This document shows positions 43,788-53,326 of a stretch of 64,000 nt of DNA, one piece after another (positions within the stretch are counted from its first letter, which is position 1; each line of letters opens with the position of its first letter). Made by a program: the position numbers and the translations under genes. Origin of the DNA: Calditrichota bacterium (GTDB lineage Bacteria; Calditrichota; Calditrichia; Calditrichales; J004); assembly GCA_013112635.1 (NCBI GenBank), contig JABFGF010000005.1:248001-312000 (forward strand). The letters are read 5' to 3'. A model generated the notes under the pieces. That model saw nothing but the letters and a program-made list of their open reading frames with translations, was not told where the DNA came from and made no database searches.

Positions 43788-45932
43788 ATGAAAAAACATT
43801 TAGGCCGGATTGGTTATGGTGCGTTTTTGGGTTTTTTAGCCTCAGTGATAGTTTGGCTAATGGCTAATTATTTTGCCAATGACATTATGTATGAATACGA
43901 AGCCAGAACCTATGACTGGCGCGTAAAGAAAAAAGTACAGGATGTTGAAAAATTTTCAATTGACACCGTTGTAATTGTAGATATTGATGGATTAGCCACA
44001 TCAAAGCTTGGTAAATTTTCACAGTGGCCAAGGGAATACTATCCAAAGCTTATTAAAAACTTAAATGATGGTGGCGCAAAGGTTATCGGGCTTGATATTA
44101 TCTTTGATAAAGTTCTCTGGCAAACAGAGCAGGATTTACAGTTTGTCAGCTCGGTAAGAGAAGCAGGCAATGTTTTCAATGCGCTCTATTATGGCAAAGC
44201 TGATTCTCTGAATTTCCGTTACGAAATGTCCAAAGAGCCGGCAGGTTTTGAAAGTGGGAAATTCCATTATCAGATAAAAGGCAACCCATTACCGGATTTT
44301 GCCAAGCAAAAAAGATTTGAAAATGAATTCATTGAGCTTTTAAATGCAAGCACGGGCAACGGTCATGTAAATTTTAATCCCGATGATGATGGTGTTGCAA
44401 GGACAATTCATCTGTTCTCTAAATTTAATAATCATTTATATCCGTCGTTGGCTTTGAGAATGTTTATGGAGCTTGAAAAAATTGATGAACTTGCCATGAA
44501 TGGACCAAACCGACTTGAATTATTTTCCCAGGGTAATTTGGTGCGCAGCATTCCTGTTGATGAAAATGGAAATATGCGAATCACTTATTATGGTACATTT
44601 CAAACATTTCGGTATATATCTTTTTATCACGTTTTGGCAGAAGAGGTACCAAAGGAATATTATAAAAATAAAATATTTTTGGTTGGGACCAGTCTGGCAG
44701 GCCTGTTTGATTTACGAAGTACTCCGGTATTTCCTGCCTTCCCTGGGGTTGAGATACATGCCAACATAATAAACACACTTATCAATGATGACTTTATTGA
44801 GCGGTTAAGTAATACGCAATCGTTTTTACTAATGGTTAGTATCGGTATTATCCTTGGTATTCTGATGAGTTACTTTACACCATTGTATAGTATCCTTTTA
44901 GTAATCCTTACAGGCTTTTTCCATGTCATTGTCTCTATGATGTTATTTGATATGAATATCTGGGTAGAAATTGTGTCGCCCATGTTGACAATTTTTGCGA
45001 CATTTAGTTTGGTCTACATGTACCGCTTTGCAACAGAGGAACGCAAAAAAAGGTTTATCCGCACAACTTTCTCCCACTTTGTAACTAAATCCGTAGTGGA
45101 TGAACTGCTTGCCAATCCTGAAAAAATTAAGCTTGGCGGTGAAAAGAAAAAGTGTACTGTAATGTTTAGCGATGTGGCCGGCTTTACGACAATCTCTGAA
45201 AAATTATCACCGGAAGCCCTTGTTAGCCTTTTGAATGATTATCTGACTCAAATGACAAATATTGTTTTTAAATATGATGGTATGTTGGACAAGTATGAAG
45301 GCGATGCAATTATGGCTGTTTTTGGTGCACCTGTTTCTCATGGTAACGATGCTTTTAACGCCTGTGCTACTGCCTTAGAAATGCAAGAGGCCCTGGAAAG
45401 AATGCGTGTTCTGTGGCGCAAACAGGGGCGTGATGAGCTTTACGCACGGATTGGTGTTAATACCGGCCAAATGGTTGTAGGCAACATGGGCAGCGAAACC
45501 CGTTTTGATTATACGGTTATGGGTGATGCCGTAAACCTTGGCGCACGCCTGGAACCGGCTAATAAGCAATATGGCACAGATATTATGATTGGCGATGAAA
45601 CAGTAAAAGAAGCAGGTGACAAAATTATCACGCGTCAGCTTGATCTTTTGCGTGTAAAAGGGAAAACTGAGCCAGTCAAAGTTTATGAATTAGTCGGGAT
45701 TACAGAAAAAGGATTGCCTGATAAAAAAATGAAAGTGATTGAGCTATTTAAACGTGGATTTAAAGAATATCTCGAGCAAAACTGGGATTGGGCAATCAAT
45801 TATTTTGAGCAAGCCCTGGCAATTGATGCCAAAGACGGCCCTTGTCAGAGATATGTAAGACGCTGTAAATACAATAAAACCGAGCCACCCGGGGAAAACT
45901 GGGATGGCGTTTTTACAATGAAAACGAAATAG
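43788..45932 (+). CDS. CHASE2-domain class III adenylate cyclase
   Basis: This is a 714-aa membrane cyclase. The order is TM1 (about 9-29), an extracytoplasmic CHASE2 sensor domain (about 40-330), three transmembrane helices (about 345-413) and a class III cyclase domain (about 450-630). The metal-binding residues are D462 (MFSDVAGF) and D506 (YEGDA). K502 and D574 (RFDYTVMGD) favour ATP over GTP. N583 and R587 are the transition-state residues. The last ~70 residues look TPR-like (LFKRGFKEYLEQNWDWAINYFEQAL). It should make cAMP in response to a periplasmic signal. The REC protein gene that follows may be functionally linked. Confidence 0.88.
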   Translation: MKKHLGRIGYGAFLGFLASVIVWLMANYFANDIMYEYEARTYDWRVKKKVQDVEKFSIDTVVIVDIDGLATSKLGKFSQWPREYYPKLIKNLNDGGAKVIGLDIIFDKVLWQTEQDLQFVSSVREAGNVFNALYYGKADSLNFRYEMSKEPAGFESGKFHYQIKGNPLPDFAKQKRFENEFIELLNASTGNGHVNFNPDDDGVARTIHLFSKFNNHLYPSLALRMFMELEKIDELAMNGPNRLELFSQGNLVRSIPVDENGNMRITYYGTFQTFRYISFYHVLAEEVPKEYYKNKIFLVGTSLAGLFDLRSTPVFPAFPGVEIHANIINTLINDDFIERLSNTQSFLLMVSIGIILGILMSYFTPLYSILLVILTGFFHVIVSMMLFDMNIWVEIVSPMLTIFATFSLVYMYRFATEERKKRFIRTTFSHFVTKSVVDELLANPEKIKLGGEKKKCTVMFSDVAGFTTISEKLSPEALVSLLNDYLTQMTNIVFKYDGMLDKYEGDAIMAVFGAPVSHGNDAFNACATALEMQEALERMRVLWRKQGRDELYARIGVNTGQMVVGNMGSETRFDYTVMGDAVNLGARLEPANKQYGTDIMIGDETVKEAGDKIITRQLDLLRVKGKTEPVKVYELVGITEKGLPDKKMKVIELFKRGFKEYLEQNWDWAINYFEQALAIDAKDGPCQRYVRRCKYNKTEPPGENWDGVFTMKTK

Positions 45933-46034
45933 CAATCCAGTAGAGATAACTTTTCCGTTCTTTCTTTCCTGAAATCTCAATATTGATTGGCTGAAACCGA
46001 TAAGAAGACAAAGGAAAAAATAGAATAGAAATAA

Positions 46035-47195
46035 ATGGATTTAAAAGATCTTAAAATATTGGTTGTTGATGATAACAATATTAATGTTAAGCTTCTTGAC
46101 AGAACACTGACCAATAATAATTTTAATGTTGTAAGCGCGTCATCCGGCAAGGAAGCCATAGAAGTTACCAATACTGAAAAACCAGATCTTATTTTGCTCG
46201 ATGTTCTGATGCCCGGGATGGATGGTTACGAAACGTGTAAAATCCTGAAAGAAAGCAACGAAACAAAACACATACCTGTAATTTTTCTTTCTGCTAAAAA
46301 TGAAACCGTTGATAAGGCTAAAGGATTAGCTCTTGGTGCGGCAGATTATCTGACAAAACCTTTTGATCCTGTAGAAATTGTTGCTCGAATCCACAGCCAT
46401 ATTGCTATTCGTAAAGATGTGATCGATTTATTTCACAAAAACGAACAGCTGAGGACTGAATTATTAAACGCTCAAAATGGCAAAGAAAAAACTACAACAG
46501 AATTGCCATTAAAAAATCTTGAAGCGATTAAAAGTTTAAACTATCGCCAGGCAAATAAATATTTTAGAATTTCTGCACGGGTTAAATTCGCTGCGCCTCC
46601 TGTTACAACTGTTTTTATTCCGGTATATGTTGATAATCAAAACTACATTTATATTATATCCGGTGGATTTGCAAAAGATATTAACACGTCTTTTGTTCAA
46701 TTGCTTTTGCAGCAATTTGCTACAGGTTATTTCAGAGGATTAAAAGAAAAAAACTTTCAGGAAAAAGATTTGTACAATGTGTTTGATATGATTCTGCGGG
46801 CCTTTTCCCCCGATATTTATAATGCGGCGTTTACATTATCCATGGGCCATATAAATGCTGCAAAACCAGAGTTTACATCATTTTCTATCCACCAGGCTTT
46901 GCCATTAATTTTAAATGAAAACAATAATGTAATTAATCCGGATTCTTTACCCGTTTTTTACGAATCGAAGTATGCCAAAATTATTAAGGCGACTAAAATA
47001 AAAATGCGTCCCAAATCGACTTTGGTAAATTATGTCTCCGGTAAAGATATTACTGATCCAGAAACGATGAATGAATTCTGCTTGCCGCATTTTTCATCAG
47101 AAAAAAATGACATTGTAGAATCTATTGAAAATTGTTTTTCCAACCTGCCGGAAAAAGAAAATGACCAACTTGTAATGGCTATTAAACTTTTATAA
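46035..47195 (+). CDS. Response regulator with degenerate PP2C/SpoIIE-like output
   Basis: This is a 386-aa protein. Residues 1-~125 form an intact receiver domain (D12-D13, phospho-acceptor D56 in LILLDVLMPGMDG, K108 in YLTKPFD). Residues ~165-386 resemble the SpoIIE/RsbU phosphatase fold. YIYIISGGFAKD replaces the catalytic xxDVxGHG motif, FSIHQALPLILNEN stands where the AGHPP block is expected, and NDQLVMAIKL is the usual closing DDxTLLVIK. The metal-binding aspartates appear lost, so it may be a pseudophosphatase or binding module. The assignment of the output fold is inference. Confidence 0.7.
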   Translation: MDLKDLKILVVDDNNINVKLLDRTLTNNNFNVVSASSGKEAIEVTNTEKPDLILLDVLMPGMDGYETCKILKESNETKHIPVIFLSAKNETVDKAKGLALGAADYLTKPFDPVEIVARIHSHIAIRKDVIDLFHKNEQLRTELLNAQNGKEKTTTELPLKNLEAIKSLNYRQANKYFRISARVKFAAPPVTTVFIPVYVDNQNYIYIISGGFAKDINTSFVQLLLQQFATGYFRGLKEKNFQEKDLYNVFDMILRAFSPDIYNAAFTLSMGHINAAKPEFTSFSIHQALPLILNENNNVINPDSLPVFYESKYAKIIKATKIKMRPKSTLVNYVSGKDITDPETMNEFCLPHFSSEKNDIVESIENCFSNLPEKENDQLVMAIKLL

Positions 47196-47286
47196 TTATT
47201 AGCTTTTAAAGAATCTTCTTATCTTGCTTTTGCCCGGGCAAACCTTTAACTTCCGCACTCTTTTTAATAAATTTTTATTTGCAAAA

Positions 47287-47324
47287 CGATGCCATCATCT
47301 GGAGTGATGGCATCGTGTTATTTT
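47287..47324 (+). terminator. Strong hairpin, likely terminator
   Basis: A perfect 11-bp stem, CGATGCCATCA (47287-47297) with TGATGGCATCG (47305-47315), encloses a 7-nt loop and is followed by TGTTATTTT. It lies after the response-regulator gene and 11 nt before the DUF512 gene start, so it could also modulate that gene. Confidence 0.7.
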
Positions 47325-47334
47325 AAGGCCAATT

Positions 47335-48663
47335 ATGATTAAAATTACCACCATAGAAAAAGACAGTATCGCAGAAGAATTGCAAATCCACAGCGGGGAT
47401 ATGCTCGAATCGATAAATGGTAAAAAAATAAACGACAGACTTGATTACCGTTTTCACCAAAGTGGTGAAGAAATTGAAGTGTTAATTCAGCGCGGCGATG
47501 AACAAATCTTGTTTGAAATTGAAAAAGACATGGATGAAGATATTGGTCTTGAGCTTGAAGACATGGAGCTTATGGCCTGCGGTAATAATTGTGTTTTTTG
47601 TTTTGTTTACCAAAACCCTAAAGGCATGCGCAAACCGCTTTATTTTAAGGATGAAGATTACCGTTACTCTTTTATGTATGGCCATTACGTAACAATGACA
47701 ACAATGAAACAATCTGATTTGGAACGGATTGTTGAGCAACGATTGTCACCACTTTATATTTCGGTACATTCTACGGAAGAGAAAACACGCAAGTTTTTGC
47801 TGGGTATTAAAAAAGATGATCACCTTTTGGAAAAGATGAAATATCTTACATCCAACGGAATTGAACTACATACACAAATTGTGTTAACACCAGGAGTGAA
47901 TGATGGTGAAATATTTGACCAGACTGTAAACGACCTGAAACAGTTTTATCCCGGTGTAAAATCCATTGCAGTTGTACCTTTGGGACTAACTCAGCATCGT
48001 AAACGTTTAACGCCTTTGCGTATCCATACGGCGCAGGAATTAACTGAGATGATCGATTTTGTTGATCAGCGCAGGGTAAAAATGAAGGAAGAACTGGGCA
48101 ATAGTTTTATTTATTTGTCCGATGAGTTTTTCATCAAAGCCAAACAGCCGTTGCCTTCTGCAGCTTATTATGATGCGTTTTATCAAATTGAAAATGGCGT
48201 TGGCGAGTTTCGTGATATGATCGACACCTTTAATAAAGATTATCCAAAGATGCCCAAAGAGATGTCAAGACTGGTAAAAGTCACCTGGGTAACAGGACTT
48301 TTGGCGCATAAGTTACTCGAAGATGAAATCATAAATCCGTTACGCAAAATAAAAAATCTTAATGTTGATTTAACTCCCATAGTCAACAAATGGTATGGGC
48401 CGTCAATTCAGGTCTCCGGTTTGTTAGTGGCGGAAGATATTTATGATCAACTAAAAGACAAAGATCTTGGTGATGTGGTTTTACTGCCGCCGAGAGTTTT
48501 AAATGAAAATGATTTATTTTTAGATGATTGGACCGTTGAAAAGTTATCTGAAAAACTGGGTGTTGCCTGCCATGTTTATAGTGGTGAAATTTGTGACTTG
48601 CCAAAGGAACTGGAAGAGTTTTTAAAACTTCAACAATCGGAAATCGTTAATCCGCATTCATAA
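47335..48663 (+). CDS. DUF512 radical SAM protein with N-terminal PDZ-like domain
   Basis: This 442-aa protein of the DUF512 family has a PDZ-like start (IEKDSIAEELQIHSGDMLESING), a radical SAM-type cluster motif C82-GNN-C86-VF-C89, and a C-terminal DUF512 domain (VTGLLAHKLLE, GPSIQVSGLLVAEDI, LLPPRVLNENDLFLDD). The family is widespread but of unknown function. Its last 14 codons, including the stop, are duplicated 510 bp downstream as part of a 92-bp direct repeat flanking the next gene. Confidence 0.87.
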   Translation: MIKITTIEKDSIAEELQIHSGDMLESINGKKINDRLDYRFHQSGEEIEVLIQRGDEQILFEIEKDMDEDIGLELEDMELMACGNNCVFCFVYQNPKGMRKPLYFKDEDYRYSFMYGHYVTMTTMKQSDLERIVEQRLSPLYISVHSTEEKTRKFLLGIKKDDHLLEKMKYLTSNGIELHTQIVLTPGVNDGEIFDQTVNDLKQFYPGVKSIAVVPLGLTQHRKRLTPLRIHTAQELTEMIDFVDQRRVKMKEELGNSFIYLSDEFFIKAKQPLPSAAYYDAFYQIENGVGEFRDMIDTFNKDYPKMPKEMSRLVKVTWVTGLLAHKLLEDEIINPLRKIKNLNVDLTPIVNKWYGPSIQVSGLLVAEDIYDQLKDKDLGDVVLLPPRVLNENDLFLDDWTVEKLSEKLGVACHVYSGEICDLPKELEEFLKLQQSEIVNPHS

Positions 48664-48713
48664 TTCAGATGCTTTGATTGGCGAGTGCAGATTGCTGAAT
48701 GATGATTGCAGAA
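48622..48713 (+). repeat. 92-bp direct repeat, left copy
   Basis: This covers the last 42 nt of the DUF512 gene and 50 nt beyond. It matches 49132-49223 with three mismatches (48632, 48703 and 48708). The two copies flank the four-helix-bundle gene. The offset is 510 bp. Confidence 0.92.
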
Positions 48714-48739
48714 ATAAAGCAGGTTGCTGACATTATTGA

Positions 48740-49135
48740 ATGGATAACATGAATAATAAAAGTTCTAACCTGGAAGAAAGACTAATAAAGTTTGCTGTAC
48801 TTATAATAGAATTAATTGAAGAAATGCCAAATAAAAAGGCAGCAAACCATTTATCGGGTCAACTTGTTCGGTCAGGGACATCACCAGCCTTAAATTATGG
48901 TGAAGCACAAAGTGCGGAATCGAGAAAGGACTTCATTCATAAAATCAAAATTGTTTTAAAAGAGTTGAGAGAATCTTTCGTATGTCTCAAGATTATACGG
49001 AATGCAAAGCTTTTTAAGTCATTGGAAAAAATTCAAATTGCTTTGGCTGAAAATGATGAATTGATTTCAATTTTTGTAAAGAGTTCGAAGACAGCAGAAA
49101 AAAATGCAATTATTAAGAATGATTATCGAGATTAA
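48740..49135 (+). CDS. Four-helix-bundle protein (23S rRNA IVS-protein family)
   Basis: This is a 131-aa, all-helical protein of the family first seen in intervening sequences of 23S rRNA genes and also related to accessory proteins of diversity-generating retroelements. Typical blocks are LEERLIKFAVLIIELIEEMP, AANHLSGQLVRSGTSPALNYGEAQ and ESRKDFIHKIKIVLKELRES. The function is unknown. The gene sits exactly between two 92-bp direct repeats. Its TAA (49133-49135) lies inside the right copy, so insertion of the unit duplicated the 3' end of the DUF512 gene. No clear SD is seen. Confidence 0.85.
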   Translation: MDNMNNKSSNLEERLIKFAVLIIELIEEMPNKKAANHLSGQLVRSGTSPALNYGEAQSAESRKDFIHKIKIVLKELRESFVCLKIIRNAKLFKSLEKIQIALAENDELISIFVKSSKTAEKNAIIKNDYRD

Positions 49136-49223
49136 AACTTCCACAATCGGAAATCGTTAATCCGCATTCATAATTCAGATGCTTTGATTGGCGAGTGCAG
49201 ATTGCTGAATGAAGATTTCAGAA
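49132..49223 (+). repeat. 92-bp direct repeat, right copy
   Basis: This is a near-identical copy of 48622-48713. It supplies the stop codon of the four-helix-bundle gene and an orphan copy of the DUF512 3' end, and runs to 37 nt before der. It is consistent with a homology-linked insertion or a duplication that trapped the gene. Confidence 0.92.
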
Positions 49224-49260
49224 GTTATAACATAATAGAAAATAAGAAAGTATTGTAAAA

Positions 49261-50589
49261 ATGAGTGAACCAATCGTGGCTATTATTGGCCGCCCAAATG
49301 TAGGAAAATCAACCCTTTTTAATCGCATGATCGGATCGCGCCAGGCAATAGTCGATGACAAACCCGGTGTTACCCGTGATCGTAATTATGGGCATGTAGA
49401 GTGGACCGGTCAGCAATTTGTATTGATTGATACAGGTGGTTATTTGCCGGCTTCTACCGAACAAATGGATATTGCCATCAAAGAGCAGGTTGATCTTGCT
49501 GTAGATGAAGCAGATATTTTATTGTTTGTTGTAGATGCTCAAACCGGGATCACAGAAATTGATGAGCAGATTGCTTCAATGCTGCGGAAAAGTGAAAGCA
49601 AAGTACTGGTTGTTGTAAATAAAGTGGATGACCAGCGTAACGATCCGTATGTGGGAGAATTTTATAATCTTGGTCTTGAAGAACCGATTCCAATTTCAGC
49701 TATGAAAGGGCGCAGTATTGGTGATTTTCTGGATACACTTGCCTCTGCCATAAAAACCGTTCCGGCGCGTGACCAGGATTTTGACGGTATCAAAATCGCG
49801 GTTGTAGGGAAAGAAAATGTTGGCAAGTCATCACTCGTAAATACACTGCTCGAGCAAAATCGTTCGATTGTTACAAACATTCCCGGTACAACGCGTGATT
49901 CAATTGACTCGGAACTAAACTATCAAAATAAAAAATATTTATTGATTGATACGGCCGGACTGAAGAAGAAAGCCAAGGTAAAAGAAAACATCCTTTTTTA
50001 CAGTAATCTGCGTACCTTTCGCAGTATTCAGCGCGCCGATGTTGTGGTTTACATGGTTGATATAAATGAAGGACTTTCCCGCCAGGATGTTTATTTGTTA
50101 AACGAAGCCACCAATCAGCGAAAAGGAATTGTTTTACTGCTAAATAAATGGGACTTGATAGAAAAAGATCATAAAACTATAAATGAGTATACTTTGGATA
50201 TCAGAGAGAGATTGGGCGTTCTGCGTTTCATCCCAATGATGTTTGTATCGGTGCATAATAAGCAAAGGTTGTACAAAGCATTGGATTTGGTGAACACAGT
50301 TATGGAGGAAATGACCAAACGGATTCAGACATCTGAACTGAATAATTTTTTTGGTCCGTTAATCCATGAAACCACTCCACCCGCGGTAAAAGGAAAAGAA
50401 ATCAAAATAAATTATATCACACAATTGCATGCTAATTTTCCTTTGTTTGCTTTTTATTGCAATCACCCAAACCTGATAACGGAAAACTATAAACGTTTTC
50501 TGGAGAATAAATTGCGGGAACAATTTGGTTTTAGCGGCGTGCCGGTAATCTTATCTTATAGAAACAAAAACAAAGACGGTTCAAAGTAA
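49261..50589 (+). CDS. der: Ribosome-associated GTPase Der (EngA)
   Basis: This is a 442-aa double-GTPase essential for 50S ribosome assembly in most bacteria. The first G domain has GRPNVGKS (10-17), DTGG and NKVDD. The second has GKENVGKS (183-190), DTAGLKKK and NKWDLIEKD. A KH-like domain closes the protein (IKINYITQLHANFPLFAFYCN). The length is standard. It lies downstream of the duplicated DUF512 tail. Confidence 0.96.
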   Translation: MSEPIVAIIGRPNVGKSTLFNRMIGSRQAIVDDKPGVTRDRNYGHVEWTGQQFVLIDTGGYLPASTEQMDIAIKEQVDLAVDEADILLFVVDAQTGITEIDEQIASMLRKSESKVLVVVNKVDDQRNDPYVGEFYNLGLEEPIPISAMKGRSIGDFLDTLASAIKTVPARDQDFDGIKIAVVGKENVGKSSLVNTLLEQNRSIVTNIPGTTRDSIDSELNYQNKKYLLIDTAGLKKKAKVKENILFYSNLRTFRSIQRADVVVYMVDINEGLSRQDVYLLNEATNQRKGIVLLLNKWDLIEKDHKTINEYTLDIRERLGVLRFIPMMFVSVHNKQRLYKALDLVNTVMEEMTKRIQTSELNNFFGPLIHETTPPAVKGKEIKINYITQLHANFPLFAFYCNHPNLITENYKRFLENKLREQFGFSGVPVILSYRNKNKDGSK

Positions 50590-50614
50590 TTATAAACAAT
50601 TAATCCAACAAAAA

Positions 50615-52312
50615 ATGTCCAATCCAAAATTCAATCGTTTTAAAATATATTGTTTTCTAATCCTAATCCTATCTGGTTTTATTGCATCACCGTTGTTTGC
50701 GGAAATGACTGCTGAACAGAAAGAACTACAGGAAAAAGTAAAAGCGTATTTGGGTGTTGATAATTTAACTCGTGGGCAGAGCGGTGGATTTATTTATCAA
50801 TTTGCCCTGCGTGATATTTACGATCAGTTGAGCAGGGATTTACAAAAAGCTGCTGACAATTATCTTTTGGCCACAGTACCTACCAGGCAAATGCAAATAC
50901 AATCACCAAAAGGAAAATTTATTCTCCACTACGATACGACAGACGTACATTCAGTACCATTGGAAGATATTTCACAAAATGGCATCCCGGATTTTATTGA
51001 CTCCGCTGCAGTATTTTTTGATTATTCCTGGGAGATAGAAATTGATCAATTGGGATTTGAAGCGCCAAAGGATATTTTGGGTAATGAAGTTCAAACCTAC
51101 ACCATAGTTTTTTCAAGCCTTAGCAGTTTTGATTATGGATATACTCTTACCGAACAAATTGTTAACAGTGCCTCTGGAACTTTTTACACAAGTTTTATAG
51201 AAATGGATAATGATTTCCAAAATTCCGGGTTGGCAACCAAAGGCTTTGATGGGATGCGTGTAACTGCAGCTCATGAGTTTAACCACGCAATTCAATTGGG
51301 TTATCCGGTCTGGGAAAATGTAAATCCATTTGCGCAACGTTATTTTCTGGAGATGCTCTCGACCTGGCTGGAAGAAGTTTTATATCCTGATGTAAATGAT
51401 TATTATGCCTATTTACCGGGTCTCTTCAGGTCTGTTCAGTCGCTTCGTTTCACTTCGCAATCCAATATGTATGGCAATGGAATTTATTTTCATATGCTTG
51501 CTGAACAATACAATCCACAAGTGACAATCGAAATTCTTGAAACAATTGGCGAAGAAAGTGTCGTAGCCCTGAATGCGATGGATATTGTCTTAAAAAAGAA
51601 AGGCTCGTCATTTTCTGAAAGTCTCAATGATTATGGCAAATGGATGTATTTTACCGGTAGCCGGTCTGTTGCGGATCAGTTTTTTAATGATGCTGCTGAT
51701 TTCCCGGAAATTGAAATTTCGGAGTCTGCCCAATATAATGGAAGTACAATAGTAGAATTTGAAACCAAAGTTAATAGCGAGTCATTTTATTATATTTCTG
51801 TGGATTCAATTCTGCAAACCGGTGGTTTAGCCTCCATATCAACAAACAGCGATAATCCGGATATCCGCTTAAATCATTTTAATTCTGAAAACATGAATAG
51901 TTTCTCAGTTTCATCCGGTGTAAACCAGCCACTTGTTTTGGATTTTATTCCTCAGGATATAGCATTTCTTGTTTCCAACAGCCGCGATACATCAGTAACT
52001 GCAAACTTTACTTTTATCCCGGATTCAACCATTAAACCCCCTGATGGATCTAAAGTGGTGTTTGGCCCAAACCCGGCAAAGGTGGAAATTGGGGTTAGTT
52101 ATTTTTACGCGGTGCCGGCCAATGCTAAAATATCTATTTTTGATTTGAACCAACATCCCGTGCAAACCCTGAAAAATGAAAGCTCAGAAAAAATAACCCT
52201 TCCCTGGGATTTGCGTGATAAAAATGATAAACCGTTAAGCAGCGGAATTTATTACTTTGTGGTTGTCTCTGACGATAAAAAACAGGTTGGTAAAATAGCG
52301 GTTGTTCGATGA
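50615..52312 (+). CDS. Secreted HExxH metalloprotease-like protein with FlgD/T9SS-like tail
   Basis: This is a 565-aa exported protein with a signal peptide (about residues 1-29, ending SPLFA). The zinc motif HEFNH (220-224) in TAAHEFNHAIQLGY, followed by EMLSTWLEEVLYP (E246/E253 as the third ligand), marks a gluzincin-like peptidase. The family resembles putative metalloproteases of Myxococcota and Calditrichota. The C-terminal ~90 residues form a FlgD-like/type IX-like domain (ISIFDLNQHPVQTL, LSSGIYYFVVVSDDKKQVGK) used for surface attachment or secretion. The stop overlaps the next ATG (ATGA). Confidence 0.75.
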   Translation: MSNPKFNRFKIYCFLILILSGFIASPLFAEMTAEQKELQEKVKAYLGVDNLTRGQSGGFIYQFALRDIYDQLSRDLQKAADNYLLATVPTRQMQIQSPKGKFILHYDTTDVHSVPLEDISQNGIPDFIDSAAVFFDYSWEIEIDQLGFEAPKDILGNEVQTYTIVFSSLSSFDYGYTLTEQIVNSASGTFYTSFIEMDNDFQNSGLATKGFDGMRVTAAHEFNHAIQLGYPVWENVNPFAQRYFLEMLSTWLEEVLYPDVNDYYAYLPGLFRSVQSLRFTSQSNMYGNGIYFHMLAEQYNPQVTIEILETIGEESVVALNAMDIVLKKKGSSFSESLNDYGKWMYFTGSRSVADQFFNDAADFPEIEISESAQYNGSTIVEFETKVNSESFYYISVDSILQTGGLASISTNSDNPDIRLNHFNSENMNSFSVSSGVNQPLVLDFIPQDIAFLVSNSRDTSVTANFTFIPDSTIKPPDGSKVVFGPNPAKVEIGVSYFYAVPANAKISIFDLNQHPVQTLKNESSEKITLPWDLRDKNDKPLSSGIYYFVVVSDDKKQVGKIAVVR

Positions 52313-53325
52313 TAAAAAGATTTTCAACTACTTTTTTTTTAATTATAAGTATTAGTCAGGCAATTTTTGCCCAGAGCCAGAATTGGGTAAAAGAAAGTAT
52401 TGACCTTACCATAAACACCAAATTCAGCCAGGCAGAAACCTTGCTAACCAACCGCATTCAAAATGGTGATTCCTCGCTTGCTGTGCATTTTTACTATGCT
52501 TCAGTTCTCAACTCCAAAATGACCCATTTTGAAAACACCGAAGAAAACCAATCCTTTTACGATGCCCTACAATTTGTGATAAACAAAGGTGAAGCCAAAC
52601 TTGAGCGCAAAGATTTACAAGAAAAGCAAAAAGCCAAAACAGAATTTTATGTTGGTAGCGCTTATGGCTATCTGGCTTTTTACCAGGGACAAATTGGTGA
52701 ATGGTTAAGCGCAGTAAAAAACGGCAGCCGCTCGGCCGATTATCTGGAGCAGGCCATAGAAACCGATAGCACAATTTGGGATGCATATCTTGGTTTGGGT
52801 GCCTACAAATATTGGCTCAGCACAAAAATAGACTGGATCCCGTTTATCCCTGATCAAAGGGAAGAGGGCATTGCTTTGATCCGTAAAACCATTGAGCATG
52901 ACTCGTACAGTAAATATTTAGCGATGCACCAGCTCATTTATATTCTGCTGGATTTTGGGGAATTCGATCAGGCTGAGGAACTGACGATTAATATTATCGA
53001 GGAATATCCGCAAAGTGTTTTTATGCGCTGGGCACACTCCCATGTTTTTATGAAGAAAAAAGATTTTCCCAAGGCAATTGCATCTTATAAAGCTTTGTTG
53101 GAATTAATTGACTTCGATCCGCAAGCCAATCCAAACCATAAAATTACTTGCTTGGGCAGATTGGCAGATATGTATTCCCGGGCAGATAGTTGTGACCAGG
53201 CAATCAAGGTTGTGCAAGACTTGAATTCAACTAACAATAACAAATTGGTTGATCAAAATGAAGAAGTGCAGAGACTTTTAAGAGAAGTCTCTGAGCGCTG
53301 CGGGGAAAAGGATTTGAATAATTAA
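52309..53325 (+). CDS. Secreted TPR-repeat protein
   Basis: This is a 338-aa protein with signal peptide MIKRFSTTFFLIISISQAIFAQ. It is composed of helical repeats with TPR character (AETLLTNRIQNGDSSLAVHFYYAS, AYLGLGAYKYWLS, FPKAIASYKALLELID). It overlaps the metalloprotease gene by 4 nt, so the two are translationally coupled and may act together at the periplasm or cell surface. The function is not known. Confidence 0.72.
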   Translation: MIKRFSTTFFLIISISQAIFAQSQNWVKESIDLTINTKFSQAETLLTNRIQNGDSSLAVHFYYASVLNSKMTHFENTEENQSFYDALQFVINKGEAKLERKDLQEKQKAKTEFYVGSAYGYLAFYQGQIGEWLSAVKNGSRSADYLEQAIETDSTIWDAYLGLGAYKYWLSTKIDWIPFIPDQREEGIALIRKTIEHDSYSKYLAMHQLIYILLDFGEFDQAEELTINIIEEYPQSVFMRWAHSHVFMKKKDFPKAIASYKALLELIDFDPQANPNHKITCLGRLADMYSRADSCDQAIKVVQDLNSTNNNKLVDQNEEVQRLLREVSERCGEKDLNN

Positions 53326-53326
53326 A

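Noticed and set aside
48740-49135. Part of a diversity-generating retroelement (Avd-like accessory protein)
   Set aside because: No reverse transcriptase, template repeat or variable repeat was found nearby; the flanking repeats are near-identical host sequence without adenine-biased changes.
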